Source: DASRAP01 sp035277145
GTDB lineage: Bacteria > Gemmatimonadota > Gemmatimonadetes > Gemmatimonadales > Gemmatimonadaceae
Length of the DNA: 64,000 bases
NCBI GenBank assembly: GCA_035277145.1
Contig: DATELA010000072.1
Coordinates: 62,001-126,000 of the forward strand
Reading direction: 5' to 3'
How positions within the stretch are numbered: the stretch's first letter is position 1; the number at the start of each line of letters is the position of its first letter. The notes under the pieces are model-generated. The model had not been told where the DNA came from. It saw nothing but the letters and a program-made list of their open reading frames with translations, and searched no databases. A program made the position numbers and the translations under genes. This document shows positions 8,228-16,806 of the stretch, in pieces.

Positions 8228-9301
8228 ATGCCCCGCACTACCTCCGGCCTCGGCCGCACCTTCGACAGCATCATCGACACCATCGGCAACACGCCCTGCA
8301 TTCGCATCAACAAGCTCGCGCCTGCGAACGCGACGATCTACGTGAAAGCGGAGTTCTTCAATCCCGCCGCGTCCGTCAAAGACCGGCTTGCGGTGAGCAT
8401 CATCGAAGAAGCCGAACAAAGCGGCGCGCTCAAACCGGGCGGCACCGTCGTTGAAGCGACGAGCGGCAACACCGGCATCGGTCTCGCGATGGTGTGCGCG
8501 GCGAAAGGCTACAAACTCGTCGTGACGATGGCGGACAGTTTCTCCATCGAGCGCCGCAAGATGATGCGCTTCCTCGGCGCCAAAGTCGTGCTGACGCCGC
8601 GCACCGCGAAAGGCTTCGGGATGTACGCGAAAGCAAAGGAGCTCGCCGACAAACACGGATGGTTCTTCGCGCGGCAATTCGAGACGGCGGCGAACGCGAA
8701 CATTCACGAGCAGACGACGGCGCGTGAAATCATCGCGGACTTCAAAGGCAAACGTCTCGACTATTTCGTCACGGGATGGGGCACGGGCGGCACGTTCAGC
8801 GGCGTCGGTCGCGTACTGCGCCGCGAGCGCCCTGAAACGAAAATCATTCTGAGCGAGCCGTCGAATGCAGCGCTCGTTACGAGCGGTGTCGCGCAACCGC
8901 GCGGCAGCGATCACAGTCCGTCATCGGGACACACGGCATTCACACCGCACCCGATTCAGGGATGGACGCCGGACTTCATTCCGTACGTGCTGCAGGAAGG
9001 ACTCGACAAGCGATTCCATGACGAAGTAATTCCGATCGCGGGCCCTGATGCGATTGCGTGGTCGCGCAAACTCGCGCAACAAGAAGGACTGTTCACCGGT
9101 GTGTCGGGCGGCGGAACGTTCGGCGTTGCAGTGCAGGTCGCGCAGAAGGCGCCGGCAGGTTCGGTGATTCTCGCGGTGTTGCCCGATACCGCGGAGCGAT
9201 ATCTGTCGTCGGCGTTGTTCGAAGGCGTGCCCGAAGACATGACGAGTGAAGAACTCGAGCTGTCGAAATCGACGCCCGGATACCACATGCCAACTGCGTG
9301 A
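8228..9301 (+). CDS. cysK: Cysteine synthase (PLP-dependent, fold type II)
   Basis: 357 residues. PLP lysine K51 sits in NPAASVKDRLA; the phosphate-binding loop GTGGTFSG and the substrate loop TSGNTGIG are present. It converts O-acetylserine and sulfide to cysteine in the cytosol. It is about 40 residues longer than the usual enzyme: a Ser/His-rich loop (PRGSDHSPSSGHTAFTPHP) is inserted before the IQGWTPDFIP segment, and the C-terminus is extended. Cystathionine beta-synthase-like activity cannot be ruled out. Single gene, no visible sulfur-pathway neighbours. Confidence 0.88.
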   Translation: MPRTTSGLGRTFDSIIDTIGNTPCIRINKLAPANATIYVKAEFFNPAASVKDRLAVSIIEEAEQSGALKPGGTVVEATSGNTGIGLAMVCAAKGYKLVVTMADSFSIERRKMMRFLGAKVVLTPRTAKGFGMYAKAKELADKHGWFFARQFETAANANIHEQTTAREIIADFKGKRLDYFVTGWGTGGTFSGVGRVLRRERPETKIILSEPSNAALVTSGVAQPRGSDHSPSSGHTAFTPHPIQGWTPDFIPYVLQEGLDKRFHDEVIPIAGPDAIAWSRKLAQQEGLFTGVSGGGTFGVAVQVAQKAPAGSVILAVLPDTAERYLSSALFEGVPEDMTSEELELSKSTPGYHMPTA

Positions 9302-9304
9302 GTG

Positions 9305-11944
9305 CTAATCCGACCGTAACGCAGTGAGCGGGTCCGATCGCGTCGCTCGAAACGCCGGAAGCGCCATCGCAGCCGCCGCAACGGCGCTCAACGCGATCGC
9401 GACAACGGCGTACGTGCTGGGATCGCTCGCCGTGATTCCATACAACTCCGACGCGACGTAGCGACGGAGCACGAGCGCGCCGGCAAATCCAAGCGCAACA
9501 CCAACGCCGACAAAGAACGCGCCCTGCCGCATCACGAGTCCCATCAGTGCTGCAGGGCGCGCGCCGAGTGCGGCACGCACACCGAGTTCCTGCTTACGCT
9601 GCGCGACGGTGTAGCTGATCACGCCGTACAATCCGACGGATGCAAGCAGTAATGCGAGTACGGCGAAGCTCGTGAGAATCACCGCCGTGGCGCGTTGCCG
9701 CGATATTCCGCTCGCGACGATCGACGACATCGGCCGCACATCTGGCAGCGGCATCAACGGATCGACATCGCGCACACCCGCGCGCAGCGCGGGAATCATC
9801 GCCGCCGGCTTGCCCGCGAGCCGAACGAGCATGTTCATGCCACCGCTCGAAACTTGCTCGGCAGGGACATACACCGCCGCCACCGGACCAGCGGATTGCG
9901 GTCCTTCCGCAACATCAGCGACGACGCCAACCACGGTTTGTGTATCCGTCGTGCCCCAGAGGAACACGATGCGTTGGCCGACGGCGTCGCCCGCGGGAAA
10001 CCACCTCCGCGCAAACGTTTCATTGATGATCGCCGCGGGCGTGGAGCCCGTGCGATCGGTCGCGTCGAACAACCGCCCCGACGCAACGCGTGCGCCCAGC
10101 ATCGCGAAATAGTTCGCACTGACCATGCGCTTTTCGGCGATGGGTAAATCGTTCGCGGGAAGCCCTCTCCCCACGATGTCGATTCCACCGTTCGTACCGC
10201 CCTGCACGGGCAGGTCGCTCGCGAACGCCACGCTCTGCACGCCGTTGATGGACGACAACCGTTCCGTCAGTTGCGCGAAGAAGCGTTTCTCAGCAACGGA
10301 ATCCGGATAGCGGCTGTACGGGAGCAGCATGTACGAGGTGACCACCTGCCGCGCGTCGAACCCCATGTCGACGCGGGTCAGTGCGGCAAAACTCTTCACC
10401 AGGAGTGCCGAGCCCACGAGCAGCACAAACGACATCGCGAGTTCGCTGACCACGAGCGCGCGACGCACACGCTGCCCTCGCGCATCGCCAACCGTGCCAC
10501 GTCCACCACTGCGCATCGCCATGTTGAGATCGCCGGAACTTGCGCGTAACGCAGGCAGCAAGCCAAACACGATTCCCGTCACGACGGAAATGATCAACGC
10601 AGCGACGAGTACGCGCGCGTCGATGGCGATCTGATCGTACCGCGGCAGATCGATCGCAAGCCAGCGTCGCATCGCGGCCAGCACACCGTATGCGACGCCA
10701 ACACCCAGTGCGCCTCCCACGAGCGCGCGCGCCACATTCTCCGCGAGGAGTTGCGACACCACTCGCGCACCGCTCGCACCGAGTGCGCGGCGCATTGCGA
10801 ATTCGCGCTGCCGTGCCGCGCCGCGCGCGAGGAGCAGGTTCGCAATGTTGGCGCATGCGATCAGCAGAAGCAGCGCCACGGCGCCAAGGAGGAGCTGCAG
10901 GGTCACGTGTGAGTTGCCAACAACGCGGTCGGCGAGCGGCACGATCGCGACGTCATGATCGGTAATGCTGTCGGCGCGAATGCGCGCGCTCACCGCGGCC
11001 ATCTGTGCGCGAGCTGATTCCAGGGTCGCACCGCGTTTGAGCCGGCCAATCGTTTCGAGAAAGTGGATGCTCAGCGGTGCGTTCTGATCATTGAGACGCA
11101 GCGGCATCCAGAAATCGGATTCAGTAGACCGCGCGAGCCGGCCGGGATTCAGTGACGACGCGCGCGACGGGAATATCCCGACGACGGTCCATGGCCTGCC
11201 GATGAACGTGATCGAGCGTCCGACGAGTGTGGAGTCACTCGCGTAGCGGCGCTTCCACAACCGTTCGCTCAGCATGATCACGCGTTCGGCCGACGGCGAT
11301 TCTTCATCTTCGCGGAAAATGCGGCCGCGAATGGGAACGACACCGAGCATCGTGGGAAGGTTCGCGCTGATACGGTCGCCAAGCACACGCTCAGGTTCGC
11401 CGTCGCCGGTGATCGTACCGTCTGCACCCGCCCACGTCCCCACCGCGGCGATTGCATCGGGCGCGCGTTTCTTCCACGCAACGTACTCCGGGAATGCGTT
11501 GGACATCGACTCGCTGCCATCTGTGTCGCGGAGCGCGATGAGGCGGTTCGGTTCCGTATACGGAAGCGGGCGCAACAGCACGCCATCGACGATGCTGTAC
11601 ATCGCCGTCGCCGCGCCGATGCCGAGCGCGAGCGTGATGACGGTGAGCGCGGTGAACCGGCCGTCGCGCAACAGCACACGGCCCGCGAATCGAATGTCCG
11701 ACCAGACGTTGTTCATCGCTCCATCTCCCTGAGTGTGCGCGGCATTGCGTCGCCGCCGCGCGTCGACGGGTGCGTGCAGCGCCTGCCGCAAATACCAGAA
11801 TCGTGCTGCGATACTGCCGCGCTCGCGCGCAATCATATGGAAGCGTTCTTCGAGATCGCCAAGGAACGCATCACGATCGTCGTCGGATAGAACGCGCTCG
11901 AGGATCCGCGTGAGGAAGCGCGGCGGCGCATCGCGACCTGTCAT
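9305..11944 (-). CDS. ADOP-type ABC transporter permease (full length)
   Basis: 879 residues. A soluble prefix of about 70 residues (FLTRILERVLSDDDRDAFLGD) precedes a MacB-like unit: a membrane helix near 95, a periplasmic domain (about 120-350), three helices with the FtsX signature around LLIACANIANLLLARGAARQREFAMRRALGASG, a second periplasmic domain and three C-terminal helices. No ATPase is encoded nearby. Its ATG overlaps the stop of the PadR gene by the sequence ATGA. It has the same architecture as the truncated permease at 1-1392, so the window carries two paralogous PadR-permease units. Confidence 0.93.
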   Translation of the reverse strand: MTGRDAPPRFLTRILERVLSDDDRDAFLGDLEERFHMIARERGSIAARFWYLRQALHAPVDARRRRNAAHTQGDGAMNNVWSDIRFAGRVLLRDGRFTALTVITLALGIGAATAMYSIVDGVLLRPLPYTEPNRLIALRDTDGSESMSNAFPEYVAWKKRAPDAIAAVGTWAGADGTITGDGEPERVLGDRISANLPTMLGVVPIRGRIFREDEESPSAERVIMLSERLWKRRYASDSTLVGRSITFIGRPWTVVGIFPSRASSLNPGRLARSTESDFWMPLRLNDQNAPLSIHFLETIGRLKRGATLESARAQMAAVSARIRADSITDHDVAIVPLADRVVGNSHVTLQLLLGAVALLLLIACANIANLLLARGAARQREFAMRRALGASGARVVSQLLAENVARALVGGALGVGVAYGVLAAMRRWLAIDLPRYDQIAIDARVLVAALIISVVTGIVFGLLPALRASSGDLNMAMRSGGRGTVGDARGQRVRRALVVSELAMSFVLLVGSALLVKSFAALTRVDMGFDARQVVTSYMLLPYSRYPDSVAEKRFFAQLTERLSSINGVQSVAFASDLPVQGGTNGGIDIVGRGLPANDLPIAEKRMVSANYFAMLGARVASGRLFDATDRTGSTPAAIINETFARRWFPAGDAVGQRIVFLWGTTDTQTVVGVVADVAEGPQSAGPVAAVYVPAEQVSSGGMNMLVRLAGKPAAMIPALRAGVRDVDPLMPLPDVRPMSSIVASGISRQRATAVILTSFAVLALLLASVGLYGVISYTVAQRKQELGVRAALGARPAALMGLVMRQGAFFVGVGVALGFAGALVLRRYVASELYGITASDPSTYAVVAIALSAVAAAAMALPAFRATRSDPLTALRSD

Positions 11945-12267
11945 CGCAGATCCAAGGCGGCGCCAAGTCCGCGCGTCATGGTGCGAAGGTCGTTGAGACT
12001 GCCCTGCAAGGCGCGTTTGCCCGGCGCGCGGAGTGTGTAGTGTTTCTTCCGCCGTCCGCCGCGTTCCGGTGTGGGATCACCGAGTCGCGTGCCGACGTAG
12101 CCTTTCTGCTCCAGGCGTCCAAGCGTGGTGTAGATCGCACCGAAACTGATATCGCGTGCGGTTCTGGTCGCGATCTCCTGCTGCACGGCGACGCCATAGG
12201 CGCCGTCGCCGAGTTGCAGGAGAGCGAGGAGGACGAGCTGTTCGAGGGAGCCGAGTTGGTCAGTCAT
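11941..12267 (-). CDS. PadR family transcriptional regulator
   Basis: 108 residues: LGSLEQLVLLALLQLGDGAYG, then EIATRTARDISFGAIYTTLGRLEQKGYV as the winged helix, and a basic GGRRKKHYTL wing. It leads the PadR-permease operon. A perfect inverted repeat (TACTAC, 3 bp, GTAGTA) lies only 10 bp before the start codon and should be its operator. The DNA-binding helix differs enough from the PadR at 1389-1721 that the two probably see different operators. Confidence 0.93.
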   Translation of the reverse strand: MTDQLGSLEQLVLLALLQLGDGAYGVAVQQEIATRTARDISFGAIYTTLGRLEQKGYVGTRLGDPTPERGGRRKKHYTLRAPGKRALQGSLNDLRTMTRGLGAALDLR

Positions 12268-12277
12268 GGCGGTATTG

Positions 12278-12292
12278 TACTACATGGTAGTA
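12278..12292. promoter_or_regulatory. Perfect inverted repeat, probable PadR operator
   Basis: TACTAC-ATG-GTAGTA, just upstream of the PadR start at 12267. A TACAAT-like -10 box overlaps it on the minus strand. Confidence 0.7.
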
Positions 12293-12333
12293 GATATAGA
12301 CACACCAACGGTGCAGACCGTTGGAATCGTGAC

Positions 12334-12370
12334 CAAAACAAACGTGACCGCAGGCTTCCCCGCGGTCACG
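12334..12370 (-). terminator. Rho-independent terminator for the glyoxalase-like gene
   Basis: On the minus strand a 9-bp stem CGTGACCGC/GCGGTCACG (12343-12351 with 12362-12370) is followed by TTTGTTTTG. It ends transcription from 13367-12399. An almost identical hairpin with a T-run is at 14079-14118. Confidence 0.75.
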
Positions 12371-12398
12371 CTGTTCTCGCACTGCCGTGCCGTCCCGC

Positions 12399-13367
12399 CT
12401 ATCGACGCTTCGCCGATTTACGGCGCGCCGGACGCCTCGACGATTTCGATTTGGATTTCTTCGCGGGCTTTCGCTTCGCAGATTTCTTCGCGCTCTTCTT
12501 CGCTTTCTTCGCGGACTTCTTCGCTTTCTTCGCGGACTTTTTCGGCTTCTTCGCAGCTTTCGGTTTCGACTTCTTCGCAGCCTTCTTCGCCGGCGTCGCT
12601 TTCGCGGCGAGTGGCGCGCCCTCGTGGTGGACCGCGAAGCCCGCGCCTTGCGGATCACCGAGAATCGAAATCACGCCGCCGGGAATATCCATCGGCGGAC
12701 GATGAATCTTCGCGCCACCCTTTGTCGCCGCCGCGACTGCCGCCTGCACACTCTTCACGTGGATGTAGCTGAGCCAGAACGGCGGCATCGACGCCATGTC
12801 GCCGAAGCGAGCGAACAGTCCGCCGTACGGCACGCCGTTCTTGCCGAAGAGGTAGTACTTGGCGCCGCCGCCCATATCCATTTCGCTGGTGATCTCCCAT
12901 CCGAAGACGCGGCGGTAAAACTCGAGCGCTTTCGGAGCGTCGGTGGTCATCAACTCGTTCCACGAGAAGTGACCGATCACCGGCTTCCCGTCCCACGACG
13001 GCGCGCCCGACGATGACTTGTAAACGCCGAACGTTGCGCCCTGCGGATCGCGAATCACCGCGATGTCGCCCACGTTCGGAATCGATTGCGGACCGTGCAC
13101 GACCATCGCGCCGAGTGATGTCGCGAGCGCCGCCGTGTCGGCGACGTTCGATGCTTCGACGTACGGCATCCAATTCGGCGGCACGCCCTGCGCGCGCAAT
13201 TCGTCGGTGAGACGAAACACGCCGGCGATTGGTGCGCCGCCCGACGTGAACAGCGTGTAGTCATTGTCGAACGGCTGCGTCCGCCAGCCCGTGAATTTCG
13301 GATAAAACTCGAGTGCTGCGCGCGTGTCGGTAGTCGACAGCTCGTACCAGGCAAACTGGCCGTGCAT
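12399..13367 (-). CDS. Double VOC (glyoxalase-fold) protein with histone H1-like basic tail
   Basis: 322 residues. Residues 1-118 and 128-248 are two VOC domains of the kind found in small glyoxalase or bleomycin-resistance-like proteins (WYELSTTDTRAALEFY, then SWNELMTTDAPKALEFYRRVFGWE). Residues 252-322 are almost entirely Lys, Ala, Ser, Pro and Arg, with repeated AKKAKKS units as in histone H1-like nucleoid proteins. The tail is encoded by near-perfect 21-bp DNA repeats. The VOC domains suggest metal-dependent chemistry or binding on small molecules; the tail suggests binding to DNA or RNA. The combination is unusual. Single gene with its own terminator. Confidence 0.85.
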   Translation of the reverse strand: MHGQFAWYELSTTDTRAALEFYPKFTGWRTQPFDNDYTLFTSGGAPIAGVFRLTDELRAQGVPPNWMPYVEASNVADTAALATSLGAMVVHGPQSIPNVGDIAVIRDPQGATFGVYKSSSGAPSWDGKPVIGHFSWNELMTTDAPKALEFYRRVFGWEITSEMDMGGGAKYYLFGKNGVPYGGLFARFGDMASMPPFWLSYIHVKSVQAAVAAATKGGAKIHRPPMDIPGGVISILGDPQGAGFAVHHEGAPLAAKATPAKKAAKKSKPKAAKKPKKSAKKAKKSAKKAKKSAKKSAKRKPAKKSKSKSSRRPARRKSAKRR

Positions 13368-13524
13368 GGATGGGTGGGGTGGGAGAAAGGCAGAGTGGAG
13401 CGGACCATCAATTCAGCGCAGAACAGTCGCGGGCGCAAGGCCAACGCGCGCCGTCGTGACCACACGTGCGCGGGCGCCCGATCGTGGTGACCGGACGGGC
13501 GTTACCGACCTGGTGAGGCGACGA

Positions 13525-13830
13525 CTACGCGGCGGCGGTTCGCCTTCGCGGCGCGTAGCGTGTCACCTTGATCTGGTGCTCACGGCGCCGAACAGCGGCC
13601 AAGTCGTACGCCATCTGCATCCCGAGCCACGTCTCGGCAACGCCGCCGAATGCTTTCGTTAGGCGGACCGCCATCTCGGCGGTAATCGAGGCGGCTTCGT
13701 TTACCACGTTGTTCAAGGCTTGCCGCGAAACGCCAAGCACCTTTGCCGCATGCGTAACGGTCAGTCCAAGCGGTTCGAGGCACTCGTGGCGCACAATCGC
13801 GCCTGGGTGAACCGGGCTTTTCATCGGCAT
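13525..13830 (-). CDS. higA: HigA-type antitoxin (XRE family)
   Basis: 101 residues: SPVHPGAIVRHECLEPLGL, the HTH (THAAKVLGVSRQALNNVVNE) and the HigA signature of MAVRLTKAFGG and TWLGMQMAYDL. HigA neutralises the mRNA-cutting toxin HigB and represses the operon. A GAGGAG site precedes the ATG. The gene itself is intact, but the toxin before it (13843-13959) is a deleted remnant, so HigA now survives without a functional partner here. It may still act as a regulator of its own well-preserved promoter or against HigB elsewhere. Confidence 0.9.
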   Translation of the reverse strand: MPMKSPVHPGAIVRHECLEPLGLTVTHAAKVLGVSRQALNNVVNEAASITAEMAVRLTKAFGGVAETWLGMQMAYDLAAVRRREHQIKVTRYAPRRRTAAA

Positions 13831-13842
13831 TTTGCCAACTCC

Positions 13843-13959
13843 TCAGTGGTAGTCGATCAAGTCAACATCGAATGCGTTGCCTCCGTGATAGCGGACGCCG
13901 CGGTGATCCTCCTGCTCGTACAAGCGCCTGAGTCCACGGTGCGCGAAACTGCGAATCGC
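13843..13959 (-). pseudogene. higB: higB toxin remnant with internal deletion and lost start codon
   Basis: Found by reading the minus strand ahead of higA. One frame reads IRSFAHRGLRRLYEQEDHRG, the usual HigB N-terminus, and then jumps within three residues to GGNAFDVDLIDYH and a TGA stop, the usual HigB C-terminus. About 50 residues of the middle, including the conserved HPLKG and NWRI regions that hold the catalytic residues, are missing in frame. The codon where the initiator Met should be is GCG. It cannot make active toxin. It sits 12 bp before higA, in the normal higBA order. Confidence 0.8.
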
Positions 13960-13970
13960 GAACTGTCCTC

Positions 13971-13999
13971 ACGATATGGTGACAAGCGTCGCTTGTCAA
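13971..13999 (-). promoter_or_regulatory. higBA promoter and operator
   Basis: TTGACA (13994-13999) and TATCGT (13971-13976) are spaced by 17 bp on the minus strand. A perfect palindrome, TGACAAGCG-T-CGCTTGTCA (13980-13998), overlaps the -35 box and is the expected HigA site. It is preserved although the toxin is destroyed. Confidence 0.75.
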
Positions 14000-14078
14000 T
14001 GCGATGCTTCGCACCACCATACGATCAAGTACCGATTCGTGCGCAACCACAACAACGCATGCGTAATCATCTGTGTGC

Positions 14079-14118
14079 AAAAACAGACGTGACCGCCGGG
14101 TCTCCCCCCGCGGTCACG
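14079..14118 (-). terminator. Rho-independent terminator after the M56 gene
   Basis: A 9-bp stem CGTGACCGC/GCGGTCACG (14088-14096 with 14110-14118), extended by GGG/CCC, is followed on the minus strand by TCTGTTTTTG. It is nearly identical in stem and tail to the hairpin at 12334-12370. Confidence 0.75.
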
Positions 14119-14130
14119 CTGTTTCAGTCA

Positions 14131-14247
14131 CGCCGTTCCGTTAACGCCGTTCCGTTAACGCCGTTCCGTTAACGCTTTTCGTTTAACGCTTTTCGTTTAA
14201 CGCCCTTCGTTTAACGCCCTTCGTTTAACGCCCTTCGTTTGACGCCT
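14131..14247. repeat. 14-bp tandem repeat array
   Basis: About eight copies of a 14-bp unit, in two blocks: GTTCCGTTAACGCC and then TTTCGTTTAACGCC variants. It lies in the 3' flank of the M56 gene, directly before its terminator. The unit resembles the 16-bp arrays elsewhere in having TTA at the head and TTCGT at the tail. Confidence 0.9.
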
Positions 14248-14253
14248 CTGCAT

Positions 14254-16806
14254 TTATCTCGCAAAGCGTATCTCCACATCCCCGCCGCCCGTCAGCACTT
14301 TGATCGAATCGCGCCCGTTTCCTACGGTCGTCGTCGCTTTCAGCGATCGACTCACGCGCCCATCACGCCGGCCCCGATTCTCCACCATCTCTTCATTCAG
14401 ATTCCACGGCGCCGTGAACCTCGGCCGATCGCCGTTGTCCGGAAAGCCGCTCTCGATCTCAACGCGTCCCGAGAAATCGCGCGGAATTTCGATCACCACG
14501 CGCCCGCCGCCCGTTGTCACGATCACGTTCTGCTCACCGCTCGCGCGGTCGAGCGACACTTCCACATCGCCACCGCCGGTGGTGACAACTGCAGAACCAG
14601 CAACAGGACCAACGGTCACATTGCCACCGCCCGTCGTGACTTCAACAGATCCGCCCGATCGACCAACGAGCACATTGCCCGCGCCCGTTGTTGCAACCGC
14701 GCCATTCGTTGCTTCGGCGATATGAATTTCGCCGCTGCCTTTCGAGATCATCGTTACGCCGGACGACGTGACGGACACCGCTTCATCCGCCGCGCGTCCG
14801 CGCTGGACCACGCGACCCCCGACGACGCCGCGTTCGACAATCGGCGGCTCGGCGCGCGCTCGTTGCGGTTCGACGCGGGTCTCACGCCGCTCTTCAACGC
14901 GCGCGTCAGCGCGCGCTCGTGCTTCTTGCGCGCGCGCCTCTGCGCGCCCTTGCGCTTCTTGCACTCGCGCTTCCGCGCGTGCAACGCGCTCGTACGTGTC
15001 GCCACCATGGTTGATCGTATGGCCATCGCGCATGATGCGGCCACCGCCCGTCTGCGGCCGCAAGTCGCCGCTCACTTGTGTGAGCGAGATGTCGCCGCCA
15101 CCGGTGGACAACGTGCCGTCGAGATTCGATTGCGCAACGCTGATCGATCCGCCGCCGCTCGTGAGCGACAGTTCGCCATTCAGACTGCGCAGATCAATGT
15201 TGCCACCGCCAAGCGAACCGTTGAAGCGACCGCTGACGTTCGCAATGCGAACGTTGCCGCCACCCGACTGCAGCTCAACGTTGTAATCGTTCGGCACGCG
15301 AACCGTGAACTGCATCGACGCGCTGCGCGAGTTGCTGCGCCGCGTCCATTCCGTGCTGAGCGTAACGTCATTCCGATTCTGCTCTGCAACCAACTCCATG
15401 TCGCGCCAATCGCGCCCACCGAGCTCCGCACGAATCTCAACGCGGTTCTCGTTCCATCCTTCGATGGTGATGTTGCCACCGTCGATATCGACGGCGAGCG
15501 TACCGCCGCGCGACACGTTGAACGTGCGCACGATAGTCGTGTCGGGCTCGGGCCGGCGCTCGGGTTCTGCGCGCACGGCCTCGCGCGCCGGCGGCGCCGT
15601 GCGTGCGCGCGACTGCTGAGCGTTTGTCGACGCCGAACGCCGCGGCATTGCCGTGGCAACACGCGGGGCTTCGGCGACCGCCGAAACAACCGGTGCAACT
15701 TCGGTGGTGTTCTCTGCTTTCTTCTCGGGCGCTGCTTCAACCGCGCGCAGAGCAGAGATCGGTGCGAGTGCGAGCACGAACGCGATCGCACCTGCGAGGC
15801 GCACCCTCGGCGTAATGGTCGCGCGAACAACTGAATTGTCGATTGCCGCCAGCATACGTCCCTCCAATGTGGACCGGCGAGCCATTCCAATGGCGACGGC
15901 GCCGGCGAGTCTGAGCGAACGGGATCCCTGCGCGAGATTGAGCAGGTGATGCGCGTAATCGGGTCCGCGAATGCCGGCGGTGAGTGCGCGATCGTCGCAC
16001 GCACGTTCGGCTTCGTTGCGCATGTTGCGCGCCGCGAACCAGACCAGCGGATGGAACCAGTACAACGCGCACACCGCGCCTGCGCCGAGTTGCAGCGCAT
16101 AATCGTTGCGGGCGATGTGTGCGAGTTCGTGCAACAACACTGCGCGACGACGGTCGTCGCTCCATGCAAATGCATCGGACGGAATGAGCAGCACCGGCTT
16201 CCGATGTCCCCACGTGACGGGCGATCCAACATCGTCACTGACGACGATGCTGACGTTGCGCGTGACACCGAGTCGCGCCGCGGCGGAGTTGAGCGCGCGC
16301 GTCCACGTTTGATCACGAAGGACGTATCCGCGACGCGTGATGCGCGCGAGGCCGAGAATTCCCAGCACGCGCCACATCAATAGAAGTGCGGCAACGCCGG
16401 CCCACGCACCGAAAAGCATTGCGGTTGGCGAAATCGATGGCGTCGCGGCTCGGTGTTGTGAAGTCGTCGCTGTTGTCGCCGTCATCGCGGTCGCGTCGCT
16501 AGCGCTGTCCGTCGTTGTCGCGGTCGCGCCGTTATCGCTGTCTGTCGTGATCGCTGTTGCTGTCGTTATCGCCGTCGCCCTTGCGATCTGGGCGCGCGTA
16601 ACAACGACGTCTAATGAAGGGACAATCGGCGCGGTCGCTGCCAGCGCGACCGTACCAGCGAGGGATGCGGCCCAGACGAAATGCCGCGCGGCGGCGGTGC
16701 GTGCGCGCATGACCGTGGTCAGCAGCGCGCCGAGTCCAAATACGATCGTGATTTTCGCAATCAACGCGGCGATTGGGTTCATCGCCATATCAATGATTGT
16801 GCTCAT
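14254..16806 (-). CDS. M56 (BlaR1-like) membrane metallopeptidase with C-terminal DUF4097 adhesin-like domain
   Basis: 850 residues. Two N-terminal helices, a Thr/Ala-rich linker (about 78-125), then the M56 protease with LLHELAH (H226, E227, H230) and the downstream EAERACDDRAL helix, as in BlaR1 and MecR1. After a further helix (about 325-345) and a proline/arginine-rich stretch, residues about 430-848 form repeated beta strands of the DUF4097 type (GGGDVEVSLDRASGEQ and similar), where BlaR1 would have its penicillin-binding sensor. It should sense something outside the membrane and cleave the BlaI-type repressor encoded just upstream, whose stop overlaps its ATG. The ligand is unknown. Confidence 0.9.
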   Translation of the reverse strand: MSTIIDMAMNPIAALIAKITIVFGLGALLTTVMRARTAAARHFVWAASLAGTVALAATAPIVPSLDVVVTRAQIARATAITTATAITTDSDNGATATTTDSASDATAMTATTATTSQHRAATPSISPTAMLFGAWAGVAALLLMWRVLGILGLARITRRGYVLRDQTWTRALNSAAARLGVTRNVSIVVSDDVGSPVTWGHRKPVLLIPSDAFAWSDDRRRAVLLHELAHIARNDYALQLGAGAVCALYWFHPLVWFAARNMRNEAERACDDRALTAGIRGPDYAHHLLNLAQGSRSLRLAGAVAIGMARRSTLEGRMLAAIDNSVVRATITPRVRLAGAIAFVLALAPISALRAVEAAPEKKAENTTEVAPVVSAVAEAPRVATAMPRRSASTNAQQSRARTAPPAREAVRAEPERRPEPDTTIVRTFNVSRGGTLAVDIDGGNITIEGWNENRVEIRAELGGRDWRDMELVAEQNRNDVTLSTEWTRRSNSRSASMQFTVRVPNDYNVELQSGGGNVRIANVSGRFNGSLGGGNIDLRSLNGELSLTSGGGSISVAQSNLDGTLSTGGGDISLTQVSGDLRPQTGGGRIMRDGHTINHGGDTYERVARAEARVQEAQGRAEARAQEARARADARVEERRETRVEPQRARAEPPIVERGVVGGRVVQRGRAADEAVSVTSSGVTMISKGSGEIHIAEATNGAVATTGAGNVLVGRSGGSVEVTTGGGNVTVGPVAGSAVVTTGGGDVEVSLDRASGEQNVIVTTGGGRVVIEIPRDFSGRVEIESGFPDNGDRPRFTAPWNLNEEMVENRGRRDGRVSRSLKATTTVGNGRDSIKVLTGGGDVEIRFAR

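Noticed and set aside
12305..12324. Hairpin CCAACGGT-GCAG-ACCGTTGG
   Set aside because: A perfect 8-bp stem, but it has no T-run and no clear relation to a start or stop; it is noted only as possible extra structure upstream of the PadR gene.
13525..13999. An intact HigBA toxin-antitoxin system
   Set aside because: The toxin lacks its middle part and its start codon.
14239..15834. A 531-codon open frame on the + strand opposite the M56 gene
   Set aside because: It has Arg/His-rich, low-complexity residues without any domain and lies wholly antisense to a gene with clear motifs. High GC leaves long antisense frames open.
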